From Bathymodiolus japonicus methanotrophic gill symbiont (GTDB lineage: Bacteria; Pseudomonadota; Gammaproteobacteria; Methylococcales; Methylomonadaceae): 64,000 nt of DNA. Where the stretch lies: positions 31,866-95,865 of the forward strand of contig NZ_BLYC01000014.1 in the NCBI RefSeq assembly GCF_019721995.1. The letters are read 5' to 3'. The translations under genes and the position numbers were made by a program. The notes under the pieces were generated by a model. That model ran no database searches. It saw only the letters and a program-made list of their open reading frames with translations, and was not told where the DNA came from. This document shows, piece after piece, positions 9,462 through 19,593 of the stretch. Numbering within the stretch: position 1 is the first letter of the stretch; each line of letters starts with the position of its first letter.

Positions 9462-10226
9462 CCCCCGTGTCAGGATAGTTTTCGCCTTATTTGAAAAATA
9501 ATAACTCAAACAAGGGGCGGAAAAATAAAACCATGACAACTCAATACCCAAAAGAAAGAAAAGATGCCATCATTAACAAAATGCTTCCGCCCTTAAGTAT
9601 GAGCGTACCTGAATTAGCTAAGGCCGAAAATATTCCTTACGGAACGCTGTATACGTGGAAGCAAACTTATGTTGATAAGAAGTGCAAAAACACTAAAAAC
9701 ACAAGCCATTCTCCTATACAGTGGACAGCCGAGAAAAAATTATCAGCCATTATAGAAACAAGTACCCTGAGCGAGCAAGAGTGTAATGAATATTGTCGTA
9801 CACATGGGCTTTATAAAGCTGAACTTGAGTCCTGGAAGACCCATTTTATTAAAGGATCAGAGCAAAACGTGACGCAAGAAAAAACAGATAAAAACGTATT
9901 AAAACAATTACGTAGTGAAAACAAAAAATTAAAGAAAGAGCTTAATCGCAAAGAGAAAGCACTTGCAGAAACAGCGGCCTTATTGGTGCTTAGAAAAAAG
10001 CTGGATGCGCTCTGGGAGGAAAACGAGGACGCTTAATTCCTCACTCAGAGCGCGTAAATTATGTCACATGGATCAATGAAGCTATTGAACAAGGTGCCAG
10101 AAAGGGCAAAGTCTGTAATATTGTTGGTATCAGCATTCGTACCTTACAAAACTGGCAAGTTAACGGAGGAGTAGAGGCCGATAGAAGGTCGGATGCCATA
10201 CGCCCATCTCCTAATAATAAATTAAG
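9462..10226 (+). mobile_element. IS3-like element, left part only
   Basis: Begins near CCCCCCGTGTCAGG and contains orfA (9533-10036) and the first about 65 codons of orfB (ISIRTLQNWQVNGGVEADRR). It breaks off in orfB at about 10226, where a class V aminotransferase frame begins without its N-terminus. This looks like IS-mediated deletion. A second, heavily interrupted copy is at 56700-59567. Confidence 0.8.
9533..10036 (+). CDS. IS3-family transposase OrfA (helix-turn-helix subunit)
   Basis: 167 aa from ATG at 9533, with Shine-Dalgarno-like AAGGGGCGG upstream. The N-terminal helix-turn-helix is YPKERKDAIINKM...SVPELAKAENIPYGTLYTWK, followed by a charged leucine-zipper-like coiled coil (KNVLKQLRSENKKLKKELNR). 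It overlaps the start of orfB, as is usual for IS3 elements that make the transposase by frameshifting. orfB is truncated, so this copy cannot move by itself. Confidence 0.8.
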   Translation: MTTQYPKERKDAIINKMLPPLSMSVPELAKAENIPYGTLYTWKQTYVDKKCKNTKNTSHSPIQWTAEKKLSAIIETSTLSEQECNEYCRTHGLYKAELESWKTHFIKGSEQNVTQEKTDKNVLKQLRSENKKLKKELNRKEKALAETAALLVLRKKLDALWEENEDA

Positions 10227-11434
10227 CAATTACAAGCCTTGTTGAACGCCCCCTGCACTACTGATATTGCGCTGGTAAAAAACACCTCGGAAGCGCTGTC
10301 ATTTGTCGCCTACGGCCTGGATTGGCAAGTTGGAGATAATATCGTATCGAGTAATGAAGAATTCCCATCCAACCGTATCGTCTGGCAGTCCCTGGCTGAC
10401 CAGCAAGTTGAGTTTCGCGAAGCAAACCTGTCTACTGCCGAAACACCCGAGGATGCGCTGTTTGCATTGGTAGACAAGCATACGCGTTTAATTAGCATTA
10501 GCTCGATACAATTTGCCAGTGGCTTGCGTATGAACCTTCAAAGAATTGGTGAGTTTTGCAAACAGCAGCATATTTTATTTTGTATTGATGCCATACAAAG
10601 CATTGGTGCAGTACAATTTGACGTGCAAAAATATCAGGCTGATTTTGTTATGGCCGATGGGCATAAATGGATGCTGGGGCCCGAAGGCCTGGGGGTATTT
10701 TATAGTAGCCCTGCGGCACGAGAGCAATTAAAACTGACTCAATATGGCTGGCATATGATGCACGATACGCATAATTATGAAAATAAGCCATGGGATACCC
10801 ACCCTGCAGCGCAGCGCTTTGAGTGCGGTAGCCCAAATACCTTAGGTATACATGCATTATCAGCTAGTTTATCAGTATTACTTGACACTGGTATGGCTAC
10901 AGTAGAAAGGCAAGTGCTGGCTAATGCCCGTTATTTAATGGATGCGATACAGTCACACCCCCGTTTAGAGTTATTAAGCAATGCATCGGCTCACTTACAA
11001 TCAGGCATAGTAGTTTTTAGGCATACGCAAATGACCCAGCAAGCTTTGTATACACATCTGCAGGAAAATAACGTGGTGTGCGCCATGCGTGGCGGTGGGA
11101 TTCGGTTTTCAGCGCATTTTTTTTATAATGTAGCGCAGGCGCGCCATGCTACCTCACGAAATTCCGGGACTCCTGTCGCCGTAATTCGTTCACCTACGCA
11201 GCGAATAGGAGATGCTCCAGCCGCCCTGCGTCCGCCACAGACTGAGCACAAAGCAGCTCAGTCATGGCTACCTCAAATGGCTCTACGGCTATTCGGGATA
11301 AAATTTTAGCCTCCCTCGCGCGCTATCGCGCACTTCGGATTGGCAAATTTCCCTGCGCCTTCTGGAGACTATCAGCCCGTCCGGGGCTGACAGCGGAAGA
11401 ACTTGATGCCGCAGTGGGGTTAATACCTGAATAA
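10227..11434 (+). pseudogene. Class V aminotransferase (SufS/IscS-like fold), N-terminus lost and C-terminus split
   Basis: PLP-dependent class V aminotransferase. The first about 80 residues are missing at the junction with the IS3 fragment. Remaining motifs are IALVKNTSEALS, SNEEFPSNRIVWQ, CIDAIQSIGAV and the PLP-lysine motif DGHKWMLGPEG. ZT-A at 11136-11395 cuts the C-terminus; removing it gives FYNVA-EELDAAVGLIPE and the stop at 11434 in frame. With the 5' end gone it is dead. The precise substrate (cysteine desulfurase, selenocysteine lyase or another) cannot be assigned. Confidence 0.8.
11136..11395 (+). mobile_element. ZT-A copy 3
   Basis: 260 bp, sense relative to the aminotransferase, with a precise in-frame join of the flanks when removed. 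Confidence 0.88.
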
Positions 11435-11500
11435 CAGCTGTTCAGTACACTTACATGGGTTAAAATAGCGTAACTGCAACTTATAACAATATTTTTAATT

Positions 11501-12223
11501 ATGACTCAAGACAATATTTCGACAAAACCCATTCCGACTAATGAACGACTTATAATGGCGCTGGACTTCCCTAGCATTGCGCAAGCAAAGGTATTAGTCG
11601 AGGAGCTCGGTGATACGGTGGTTTACTACAAAGTGGGCATGGAAATATTTATGTCTGGTGACTATTTCGCATTTATAGAATGGTTAAAATCTCGAAATAA
11701 AAAAATATTTGTTGATCTGAAATTTTTTGATATTCCGGCTACTGTGGGTCGTGCGATTAAAGCGTTACGCAGCAAAGGCGTTGATATGGCAACTATTCAC
11801 GGTAATGATTCGATTATGCAGGCGGCTACTAAAGAGAAAGGAGACTTGAAAGTGCTGGCCGTTACGGCGTTAACTAGCCTGGATCGGGGCGATCTAGATG
11901 ATCTTGGATTTCAATGTGATGTACAACAACTGGTACTTTCTCGAGCTAAACGTGCACTGGCTATAGGCTGTGATGGTATCGTCTCATCCGGTCTGGAAGT
12001 TCCAATGTTACGTGAACAACTGGATCATAAATTACTGGTAATTACCCCAGGTGTACGTCCTATTGACAACCGTATAGAAGATGATCAGAAACGTGTCGTT
12101 AGCGTAGAGCAGGCTTTTCAGAATGGTGCGGATTATATAGTAATCGGTCGCCCTATTCGTGATGCGGAAAACAGCAAAGCAATGGCAGAAAAAATTCAGT
12201 TGCAAATTGCGTCACAGTTTTAG
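11501..12223 (+). CDS. pyrF: Orotidine 5'-phosphate decarboxylase
   Basis: Last step of UMP synthesis (OMP to UMP), cytoplasmic. It is 240 aa, slightly long because of an N-terminal extension before RLIMALDF. The catalytic D-x-K-x-x-D signature is VDLKFFDIP near residue 70; the phosphate-binding end is TPGVRP and ADYIVIGRPI. It appears intact and stands alone, followed 15 bp later by a ZT-B element. Confidence 0.95.
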   Translation: MTQDNISTKPIPTNERLIMALDFPSIAQAKVLVEELGDTVVYYKVGMEIFMSGDYFAFIEWLKSRNKKIFVDLKFFDIPATVGRAIKALRSKGVDMATIHGNDSIMQAATKEKGDLKVLAVTALTSLDRGDLDDLGFQCDVQQLVLSRAKRALAIGCDGIVSSGLEVPMLREQLDHKLLVITPGVRPIDNRIEDDQKRVVSVEQAFQNGADYIVIGRPIRDAENSKAMAEKIQLQIASQF

Positions 12224-12238
12224 GCTCTAAACTCTTCA

Positions 12239-12518
12239 CAGGCGCGCCATGCTACCTCACGAAATTCCGGGACTCCTGTCGCCATAATTCGTTCACCTAC
12301 GCAGCGGATGGGAGATGCCCTGAACGCCCTGCGTCCGCAACGACTACGCACAAAAGCCGCTTCGTCATTACTATCTCACTGGCTGGACGGCTATTCGGAA
12401 TGCAATTCTTGCTCCTCTCGCGTGCTGCTAGCACACGTCGAATCAGCGAATTGCCCTGTCGCCTATCAGGGACTAAAAATCACCACTTCGCTAAGCTCCG
12501 TTTCCATGATTTTCAGCG
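12239..12518 (+). mobile_element. ZT-B copy downstream of pyrF
   Basis: A full 280-bp element from CAGGCGCGCC to TTTTCAGCG, separating pyrF from the DUF2442 remnant. Confidence 0.85.
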
Positions 12519-12531
12519 GGAGTAATATGCT

Positions 12532-12848
12532 GTGTTTATTCACGTTACAAGTGCTAAATATTTACAAGACTATAAAGTGAAAGTATCGTTTAATAACGGT
12601 CGGGAAGGTATTGTTGATTTAGCAGATGCTTTGCAAGGAAAAGTATTTGAGCAATTAAAAAATAAAGCTGAGTTTCAAATTTAGTGGTTGATAAGGAATT
12701 AGAGACTATTGTTTGGCCAAATGGCACAGATTTAGCACCTGAGTATATTTTTCTCCAGGCGTTCAAAAATGAACCCGAGTTACAAAGTCAATTTAAAGCA
12801 TGGGGGCTATTTAAAATAGCATTAGTTTCTGGCCTTACATCCCTGTAA
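12532..12848 (+). pseudogene. DUF2442-family protein, 5'-truncated and frameshifted
   Basis: The visible residues VTSAKYLQDYKVKVSFNNG then, after a frameshift near 12678, LVVDKELETIVWPNGTDLAPEY match the small DUF2442 family, often found in toxin-antitoxin-like gene pairs of unknown role. No convincing start remains because ZT-B abuts the 5' end. The stop is at 12846-12848. Confidence 0.7.
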
Positions 12849-12864
12849 GTAATTTAGCTTCCTT

Positions 12865-13124
12865 CGCTGTCAGCCCCGGACGGGCTGATAGTCTCCAGAA
12901 GGCGCAGGGAAATTTGCCAATCCGAAGTGCGCGATAGCGCGCGAGGGAGGCTAAAATTTTATCCCGAATAGCCGTAGAGCCATTTGTGGTAGCCATGACT
13001 GAGCTGCTTTGTGCTCAGTCTGTGGCGGACGCAGGGCGGCTGGAGCATCTCCTATTCGCTGCGTAGGTGAACGAATTACGGCGACAGGAGTCCCGGAATT
13101 TCGTGAGGTAGCATGGCGCGCCTG
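12865..13124 (-). mobile_element. ZT-A copy 4
   Basis: A full 260-bp element between the DUF2442 remnant and the 3' end of amiB, 7 bp past the amiB stop. Confidence 0.85.
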
Positions 13125-13131
13125 AAACATG

Positions 13132-14460
13132 TTAAATCCCTACCGGGATAGATAATACCTGCCCTACCCTAATATTATTGCTTTTTGAAATGGCATTCGC
13201 CTGTTTAATCTGGTCTAAAGTAATTCCATATTTTAGTGCTATTCCTAATAATGTCTCCCCCTTAGAAATTTTATGCGCGGATACATCGGCAAATGCTGAA
13301 GAGCCATTTAACGCGAGGGAATGTTTCGCAGCATAAGACATAATGCCTTTTTTAATAGCATTCGCCATTTGCAATTGATATTTACTACTTTTCAATCGGC
13401 GCTCTTCTTTAGGGTTAGAGATAAAAGCAGTTTCAACCAGAATGGACGGGATGTCCGGAGATTTCAGTACCATAAATCCAGCTTTTTGTACTTTATGCGA
13501 ATGCAGGTCACCAATGCGGGCAAGGTTCTTCAGCACTTCCTGTGCTACCAGCTGGCTAATATCCTGTGAAGCTGTTTGTGATAAATCTAATAACACCGAT
13601 GCGAGAATATCATCTTTGTCATCCAGACTAACCCCGCCAATTAAATCTGCGGCATTTTCATGTTTTGCCAGCCAGCGTGCTGCTTCACTCGATGCACCAC
13701 GACGAGACAAGGTGAAAACCGAGGCGCCGGTTACATTGGACTTTCTAAAGGCATCGGCATGGATGGAAACAAATAAATCAGCATTGGCTTTTCTGGCAAT
13801 CTTCATGCGCTCGCGCAAGCTAACATAATAATCCCCCTTACGTACCATAATGGCTTTCATGCCGGGTTGATTATTAATCAGGGCGGCCAGCTTGGTGGCA
13901 ATTTGAAATACAACCTTTTTCTCCAGCGTTCCATGCTTGCCTCTTGCGCCAGATGCCTTACCCCCATGCCCTGCATCAACAGCGACTATAAAGGGCTTGG
14001 CATAGCGACTAGCGGTTTTAACGGGTTTATATTTTTTTGTGGGCGCTGTTTTCGCAACCCGCGCTTTACCTTTAATTGGCAGATCAATCACGATGCGTGG
14101 CCCATACTTTTTATTTGCCTGTAAGACAAAACTTTTGGGGGCAACCGCTTGCTGTAAATCGATCACCACGCGCAAATCTTTTTTATTCCGATGCGCCGTG
14201 CGTAACCTGCTTAATAAGGGGTGTTGTTTTTCAGGCTGGCTCAGGTTTTTTTCTAAATAAGAATTGCTGAAATCAATAACCAACCTGTCCGGGTTTGTTA
14301 AGCGAAAAACCTTATGAGTCGGAATCACAGACACATCAAATACCAAGCGTGTATTGTCGCTGGACGAACTGATACGCATTGATTTTATTTTAGTTTGTGC
14401 CGCAAAACTGGCTGAGATACTAAAAATAACCAGAATAAATAAAATACTTAGTTTTCGCAT
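13132..14460 (-). CDS. amiB: N-acetylmuramoyl-L-alanine amidase with AMIN and LysM domains
   Basis: Zinc amidase that splits septal peptidoglycan during daughter-cell separation; exported to the periplasm. It is 442 aa with a signal peptide (about residues 1-20, ending SFA), an N-terminal AMIN domain for peptidoglycan/septum targeting, an Amidase_3 catalytic domain from about residue 157 (VDAGHGGKASGA, zinc histidines there and in SIHADAF, plus the glutamate in VETAFISNP), and one C-terminal LysM domain (HKISKGETLLGIALKYGIT). The LysM favours AmiB over AmiC. It has a strong Shine-Dalgarno (GAGGAGGAGGT) before the ATG at 14460. It is intact; the mutL and tsaE neighbours common in relatives are not seen. 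Confidence 0.92.
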   Translation of the reverse strand: MRKLSILFILVIFSISASFAAQTKIKSMRISSSSDNTRLVFDVSVIPTHKVFRLTNPDRLVIDFSNSYLEKNLSQPEKQHPLLSRLRTAHRNKKDLRVVIDLQQAVAPKSFVLQANKKYGPRIVIDLPIKGKARVAKTAPTKKYKPVKTASRYAKPFIVAVDAGHGGKASGARGKHGTLEKKVVFQIATKLAALINNQPGMKAIMVRKGDYYVSLRERMKIARKANADLFVSIHADAFRKSNVTGASVFTLSRRGASSEAARWLAKHENAADLIGGVSLDDKDDILASVLLDLSQTASQDISQLVAQEVLKNLARIGDLHSHKVQKAGFMVLKSPDIPSILVETAFISNPKEERRLKSSKYQLQMANAIKKGIMSYAAKHSLALNGSSAFADVSAHKISKGETLLGIALKYGITLDQIKQANAISKSNNIRVGQVLSIPVGI

Positions 14461-14662
14461 ACCTCCTCCTCAAGAGTCTATAATCTTAGTTGTATTATAG
14501 CAGTATGTGATTGTTTTTACTACTGGAAGATTGCTATTTATATCATTATTATAGACTAGTCCACGTCTGTTCCAGGGATTTAATAAGTGAATTTAACGAT
14601 AAATCCGCTTTTAAAATAAAGATTTACCCAGGTTGAATGCATGCCTTTTACCTTGCATCTAG

Positions 14663-14922
14663 CGCTGTCAGCCCCGGACGGGCTGATAGTCTCCAGAAGG
14701 CGCAGGGAAATTTGCCAATCCGAAGTGCGCGATAGCGCGCGAGGGAGGCTAAAATTTTATCCCGAATAGCCGTAGAGCCATTTGTGGTAGCCATGACTGA
14801 GCTGCTTTGTGCTCAGTCTGTGGCGGACGCAGGGCGGCTGGAGCATCTCCTATTCGCTGCGTAGGTGAACGAATTACGGCGACAGGAGTCCCGGAATTTC
14901 GTGAGGTAGCATGGCGCGCCTG
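14663..14922 (-). mobile_element. ZT-A copy 5
   Basis: A full 260-bp element upstream of amiB, in intergenic DNA. Confidence 0.85.
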
Positions 14923-14979
14923 TCGCTACAATATCGCGATAAGAAAGGCTGGGCATTAATATAGTGCTGTATCAATTAG

Positions 14980-15182
14980 CTGAAGTTTCCCAATTATTGA
15001 GTAGCTGAAATACACAATGCTGGTGTATCGAGGTTTATTTTAGGTGGTTTTGCCATGTTTATAGCAACCCCTACTTAATTCCCCTTAGGCAATAGCATTT
15101 GAAACGAATGAAAAGACTGTTTTTTTCATATAGTTGTAGCATAGTTTCAATTTTACCATAAATAATTATTGGGAAACTTCAG
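14980..15182 (+). mobile_element. MITE-E copy 2
   Basis: A 203-bp element with CTGAAGTTTCCCAAT inverted ends. It serves as an empty-site reference for the ZT-B in copy 4 (TTTCATATAGTTGTAG uninterrupted here). No clear target duplication. Confidence 0.85.
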
Positions 15183-15445
15183 TTAAGTGTTCTTGCCGGC
15201 CAGTAAACCCCCTGATATTCGCGTTGCCAGATCTGTCCGGTATTTTCTCTTTGCTTAAACTCGATGTTCAAGTTTTTTAACTGATTGATTTTATTGATAA
15301 TTTTACTGACAAAGAAAGCATCAACATCATTGTAAATCAATCACTTATAAAACAAAGCCGGAAGAATTTACTTTTCTTAGCCCAGTTATAGCTGAAAACT
15401 TGAACATCGAGTTAAAAGAGCTAAAAGTATAACGATACACGATGG
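15183..15445. other. Unrecognised coding remnant split by MITE-D
   Basis: Between MITE-E and ZT-B lie 76 and 33 bp of unique DNA either side of a MITE-D. With the MITE removed, the minus strand has an open frame including QREYQGVYWPAR. I do not recognise the family. It is too short to call a gene. Confidence 0.4.
15259..15412 (+). mobile_element. MITE-D copy 1, 3-bp target duplication TAA
   Basis: A 154-bp element with inverted ends ACTCGATGTTCAAGTTTT. TAA is repeated at 15256-15258 and 15413-15415. It shares termini with the full IS at 22468-23999. Confidence 0.88.
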
Positions 15446-15725
15446 CAGGCGCGCCATGCTACCTCACGAAATTCCGGGACTCCTGTCGCCATAATTCGTT
15501 CACCTACGCAGCGGATGGGAGATGCCCTGAACGCCCTGCGTCCGCAACGACTACGCACAAAAGACGCTTCGTCATTACTACCTCACTGGCTGGACGGCTA
15601 TTCGGAATGCAATTCTTGCTCCTCTCGCGTGCTGCTAGCACACGTCGAATCAGCGAATTGCCCTGTCGCCTATCAGGGACTAAAAATCACCACTTCGCTA
15701 AGCTCCGTTTCCATGATTTTCAGCG
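15446..15725 (+). mobile_element. ZT-B copy at the left edge of IS-F copy 1
   Basis: A full 280-bp element. It replaces the first roughly 20 bp of IS-F, so here the insertion or a later deletion was not clean. Confidence 0.85.
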
Positions 15726-16288
15726 GAAGAAGTACATAAACAAAGCAGCCTATAACCTACCTGAAGGTAGCACCACTCGAATATTTCCATCTTTTTGATT
15801 TTAATCACTTATAACAGCAAATAGACACTCTGTAGGCACCGTAAAAAAACAACAAATAATTTCAAATAAAGCTTGCATTTACCGAAAAAATTTTCTAAAA
15901 AATTCCGTTTTAATCACCTCATAAACGGATATCACCCATGCTTAAAGACCTACCACTCTCTGAACATATTCACCAACACTGCAATGAAAGTATGGAACGT
16001 GCCCTGTTAGCAGAGCGTCATCCTTTGTGGGCTCGTTCATGCCCAGAGTTGAAGGATATCGACTTTATTCGCCTTGGGTTATTACGCTGTATCAGTGTAG
16101 TCGATAGTGGTCGCCATTTCCTCCAAACCAATGAACAGATTTATGGCCAGCTGCTTCCCCACTCAACGTATTTTAAATCACTGAAGTCGCATAGACGAAC
16201 AAGTATGCTTGAGGCATTTGAACAGCAGAGCTACCATCTTCACTCTGAAACACTGCTATCGCAAGACATTGAGTAACTACTCAGCGTA

Positions 16289-16579
16289 CGCTTAAAATCA
16301 GGGAAACGGAGCCTAAGCGGAGTGATGCTTTTTAGTCTCTGGTAGGCGACAGGGCAATTCGCTGATCCGAAGTGCGCTAGTAGCGCGCGAGGGAGGCAAG
16401 AATTGCATTCCGAATAGCCGTCCAGCCATTTGAGGTAGACTTAACTGAGCAGGGTTTTGTGCGTAGTTGAGTAGTTGAGACGGACGCAGGGCGACCAGGG
16501 CATCTCCCATTCGCTGCGTAGGCGAATGAATGTTGGTGACAGGAGTCCCAGAATGTTGTGAGGTAGCATGGCGCACCTG
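16289..16579 (-). mobile_element. Diverged ZT-B-like element (oldest copy seen)
   Basis: 291 bp with alpha 5' and beta 3' modules but many substitutions and small indels relative to the near-identical other ZT-B copies, and altered termini (CGCTTAAAATCA; GCGCACCTG). It suggests the family has been active over a longer period. Confidence 0.75.
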
Positions 16580-16663
16580 AATAATTAAAAAAGTTCTTGA
16601 CAGGGTTTTAGTCTGGTTTTTGTGATTTTTAGTAAACTGCCCAACAGTCGATTAATCCACGCT

Positions 16664-16923
16664 CGCTGTCAGCCCCGGACGGGCTGATAGTCTCCAGAAG
16701 GCGCAGGGAAATTTGCCAATCCGAAGTGCGCGATAGCGCGCGAGGGAGGCTAAAATTTTATCCCGAATAGCCGTAGAGCCATTTGTGGTAGCCATGACTG
16801 AGCTGCTTTGTGCTCAGTCTGTGGCGGACGCAGGGCGGCTGGAGCATCTCCTATTCGCTGCGTAGGTGAACGAATTACGGCGACAGGAGTCCCGGAATTT
16901 CGTGAGGTAGCATGGCGCGCCTG
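16664..16923 (-). mobile_element. ZT-A copy 6, upstream of the IS66 transposase
   Basis: A full 260-bp element just ahead of the TTG start region of the IS66 transposase frame. Confidence 0.85.
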
Positions 16924-17052
16924 AAAGCAATACAGGTTACCCTTTGAAAATAGACTTCATCTATGTTGATTCCGCAATCAGTCATGCCAAACAGTTACTT
17001 GAAACTGAGCGTGATATATCGCCTGCGCTAAAATCAGCACTGGAAGTGATTC

Positions 17053-17355
17053 GTAACTACTCAGCGTATTTTTTAACTTTAAAAATAAAACAATACCTTC
17101 GCCAAAATGAAAATACACTCATTTTTATGAATCTTACAGACTATAAGCGATTGATTTATATAGGTGTAAGATTGTCATTTTTGGCTTAAATTAAAATTGG
17201 CGACGGTATTGATAAAATGGATATATTTTATTCTGACCTAATTTTAGTCATATTTACCTTAAAAATGGGTGAAAATTAAACTAAGAACCAGAGAGATACA
17301 TTAATTATATTTTTAAATCAATATGTTATGAATTTAAATTACGCTGAGTAGTTAC
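17053..17355 (+). mobile_element. MITE-H: IS66-terminus MITE inside IS66, 8-bp duplication
   Basis: 303 bp with ends GTAACTACTCAGCGTA / TACGCTGAGTAGTTAC, the same termini as the surrounding IS66. AGTGATTC is duplicated at 17045-17052 and 17356-17363. Its AT-rich interior has no convincing gene. Confidence 0.88.
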
Positions 17356-17722
17356 AGTGATTCTATTATTAGTCACGGTATTACTCAATCGAGTGACACT
17401 GAACAGCAAAAATAGCAGTAAACCACCTGCAAGTGATCCCAACCGTAAAAAAGGGAATCGAAAAAAATCAGATAAGCCTTCTGGCGGACAAAAATCGCAT
17501 GTCGGCACGACACTTCAAAAAATAGATGACCCGGATGAAATCGAGATCATTACCATTGATCGCCGTACCTTGCCAAAAGGGCGATACACGGCAGATGGCT
17601 TTGAAACACGCCAGGTATTCGATATTGATATCTCAAGGGTAGTGACAGAATACCAGGCGCAACGGTTGATAAATGGAAAAGGTCAGTGTTTTATCGCTCC
17701 TTTTCCAGATGAGGTTACTAAG

Positions 17723-18017
17723 TTGGGGAGTCGCTATTTTTGCGAAAGCTTGTTTTGGGCATCCCAGCCCAAGCAAGCAGCAAAAACTTAACGCGACCAC
17801 TTATGCCTCCGGCGGCCCCGATTCGTCCTCGTCACCTCGTCCCGACCCAACAAGGGGTCGGAACATAGGCTCCAAATGACTTGACGCCGTGTCGGATGGC
17901 CTTTTATTTTGTCTCCACCTTCGCTAACGCTCAGACTCCGACAAAATAACGGCCCTACGGCTATCGCGGACTAAAAATCATCACTTCGCTTAGGCTCCGT
18001 TTCCCTGATTTTCAGCG
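17723..18017 (+). mobile_element. ZT-C copy 2 in IS66 transposase
   Basis: 295 bp, sense. The first bases are TTGGGG rather than TCGGGG. Removing it restores EVTK-AAQYGNG in frame. Confidence 0.87.
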
Positions 18018-19012
18018 GCTGCGCAATATGGTAATGGGATAAAAGCCCATGTGGTCTATCTTTCGCAATATCAGTTATTGCCCTACAACCGAATACAGGA
18101 GTATTTCGCTGATCAATTAGGTATGCCGATTAGTGAAGGCTCTATCTATAATTTCAATGAACTGGCCTATGAGAAGTTGGCTGGGTTTGAAACTATCAGT
18201 AAAGAACACTTAGTCGAATCAGCGTGCATTCATGCGGATGAAACAGGCATTAATATTAATGGTAAGCGCCATTGGCTACATGGGGCCTCCAATGTTCAGT
18301 GGACACACTTCTTTCCCCATGCCAAACGTGGCACAGAGGCAATGAATGACATTGGTATTTTACCCCATTTTCATGGGATTTTATGTCATGATCATTGGAA
18401 GCCCTACTATAAATATGATTGTACTCATTCGCTTTGTAATGCACATCATTTGAGGGAATTAACGCGCGCCTGGGAGCAGGATAAACAGGAGTGGGCGCTT
18501 GAAATGAAACGACTACTTGAAAAAATGAATGATGCCGTCAATGAAGCAGGTGGCATGCTACTACATAAAGAAGCAGAAAAATGGAAGGTACAATACAGAG
18601 AATTACTTGGCAAAGCGGAGATCGAATGCCCACCACCCGATAAGCCTAAAGAAGTAAAACGGGAGCGAATAAAACGCAGTAAAGCTAGAAACTTACTGGA
18701 AAGGCTGATTAATTATGAAGAGGATGTCTTGCGCTTCATGACAAATACCTGGGTGCCATTTACCAATAATGCCGCAGAAAATTCGATTCGGATGACCAAG
18801 GTTCAACAGAAAATATCCGGCTGCTTTCGTAGTACCAAGGGTGCAGAGATATTTTGTCGTGTCAGAGGGTATTTATCAACGTGCCGTAAACAAGGTCTAA
18901 GTGCAACTCAGGCAATGACCTTGGTCTTTGAGGGAAAGTTACCTGAATTTGCTTTATAATTTCATTGAACTACTCAGCTTCGCTGAGTAGTTACACATAA
19001 AGAAGCAGAAAA

Positions 19013-19593
19013 CAGGCGCGCCATGCTACCTCACGAAATTCCGGGACTCCTGTCGCCCGCTGCCAGCCATGGAGAGCGAACGCGAGGGCTGGTAGTCCCC
19101 AGAAGGCGTAGGGCCGTTGTTTTGTCGGAATCGTAGCGCTAGCGTAGGTGTAGACAAAATAAAAGGCATTCCGGAACGCCGTCCAGTCATTTGAGGGAGT
19201 GTTACGAAGCCAGCACCGAGTTTACGATGGTAATGGCGAAGTGGCACGTACGCAGGACGTCTGGGGCGCCGAAGGCATTAGTGGTCGCGTTAAGTTTTTG
19301 CTGCTTGCTTGGGCTGGGATGCCCAAAACAAGCTTTCGCAAAAATAGCGACTCCCCGTATAATTCGTTCACCTACGCAGCGGATGGGAGATGCCCTGAAC
19401 GCCCTGCGTCCGCAACGACTACGCACAAAAGCCGCTTCGTCATTACTACCTCACTGGCTGGACGGCTATTCGGAATGCAATTCTTGCTCCTCTCGCGTGC
19501 TGCTAGCACACGTCGAATCAGCGAATTGCCCTGTCGCCTATCAGGGACTAAAAATCACCACTTCGCTAAGCTCCGTTTCCATGATTTTCAGCG
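19013..19593 (+). mobile_element. ZT-B with nested ZT-C' in the partial IS66 copy
   Basis: 581 bp = 280 bp ZT-B plus a 301-bp nested element. The flanks GCAGAAAA and ATGGAAGG match the uninterrupted first IS66 copy exactly, with no duplication. Confidence 0.87.
19058..19358 (-). mobile_element. ZT-C': beta 5' module with alpha 3' module
   Basis: 301 bp. One end matches ZT-C (GGGGAGTCGCTATTTTTGCG), the other end matches ZT-A in style (GGCTGGCAGCG with a preceding inverted repeat). It is the fourth end combination. It is inserted in ZT-B between GTCGCC and ATAATTCG without duplication. Confidence 0.83.

Larger units (their letters stand above)
16944..18959 (+). pseudogene. IS66-family transposase (TnpC type), interrupted twice
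   Basis: DDE transposase of IS66. The N-terminal frame MKIDFIYVDSAISHAK runs to ALEVI, is cut by MITE-H, and continues LLLVTVLLNRVTLNSKNSSKPPASD (the conserved NSSKPP motif). It is cut by ZT-C after PFPDEVTK and continues AAQYGNGIKAHVVYLSQYQLLPYNRI, IHADETGININGK (first catalytic Asp), LCHDHWKPYY, CNAHHLREL and a C-terminal FTNNAAENSIRM (catalytic Glu). Both interruptions restore the frame exactly when removed. No tnpA or tnpB accessory genes are seen. Confidence 0.88.
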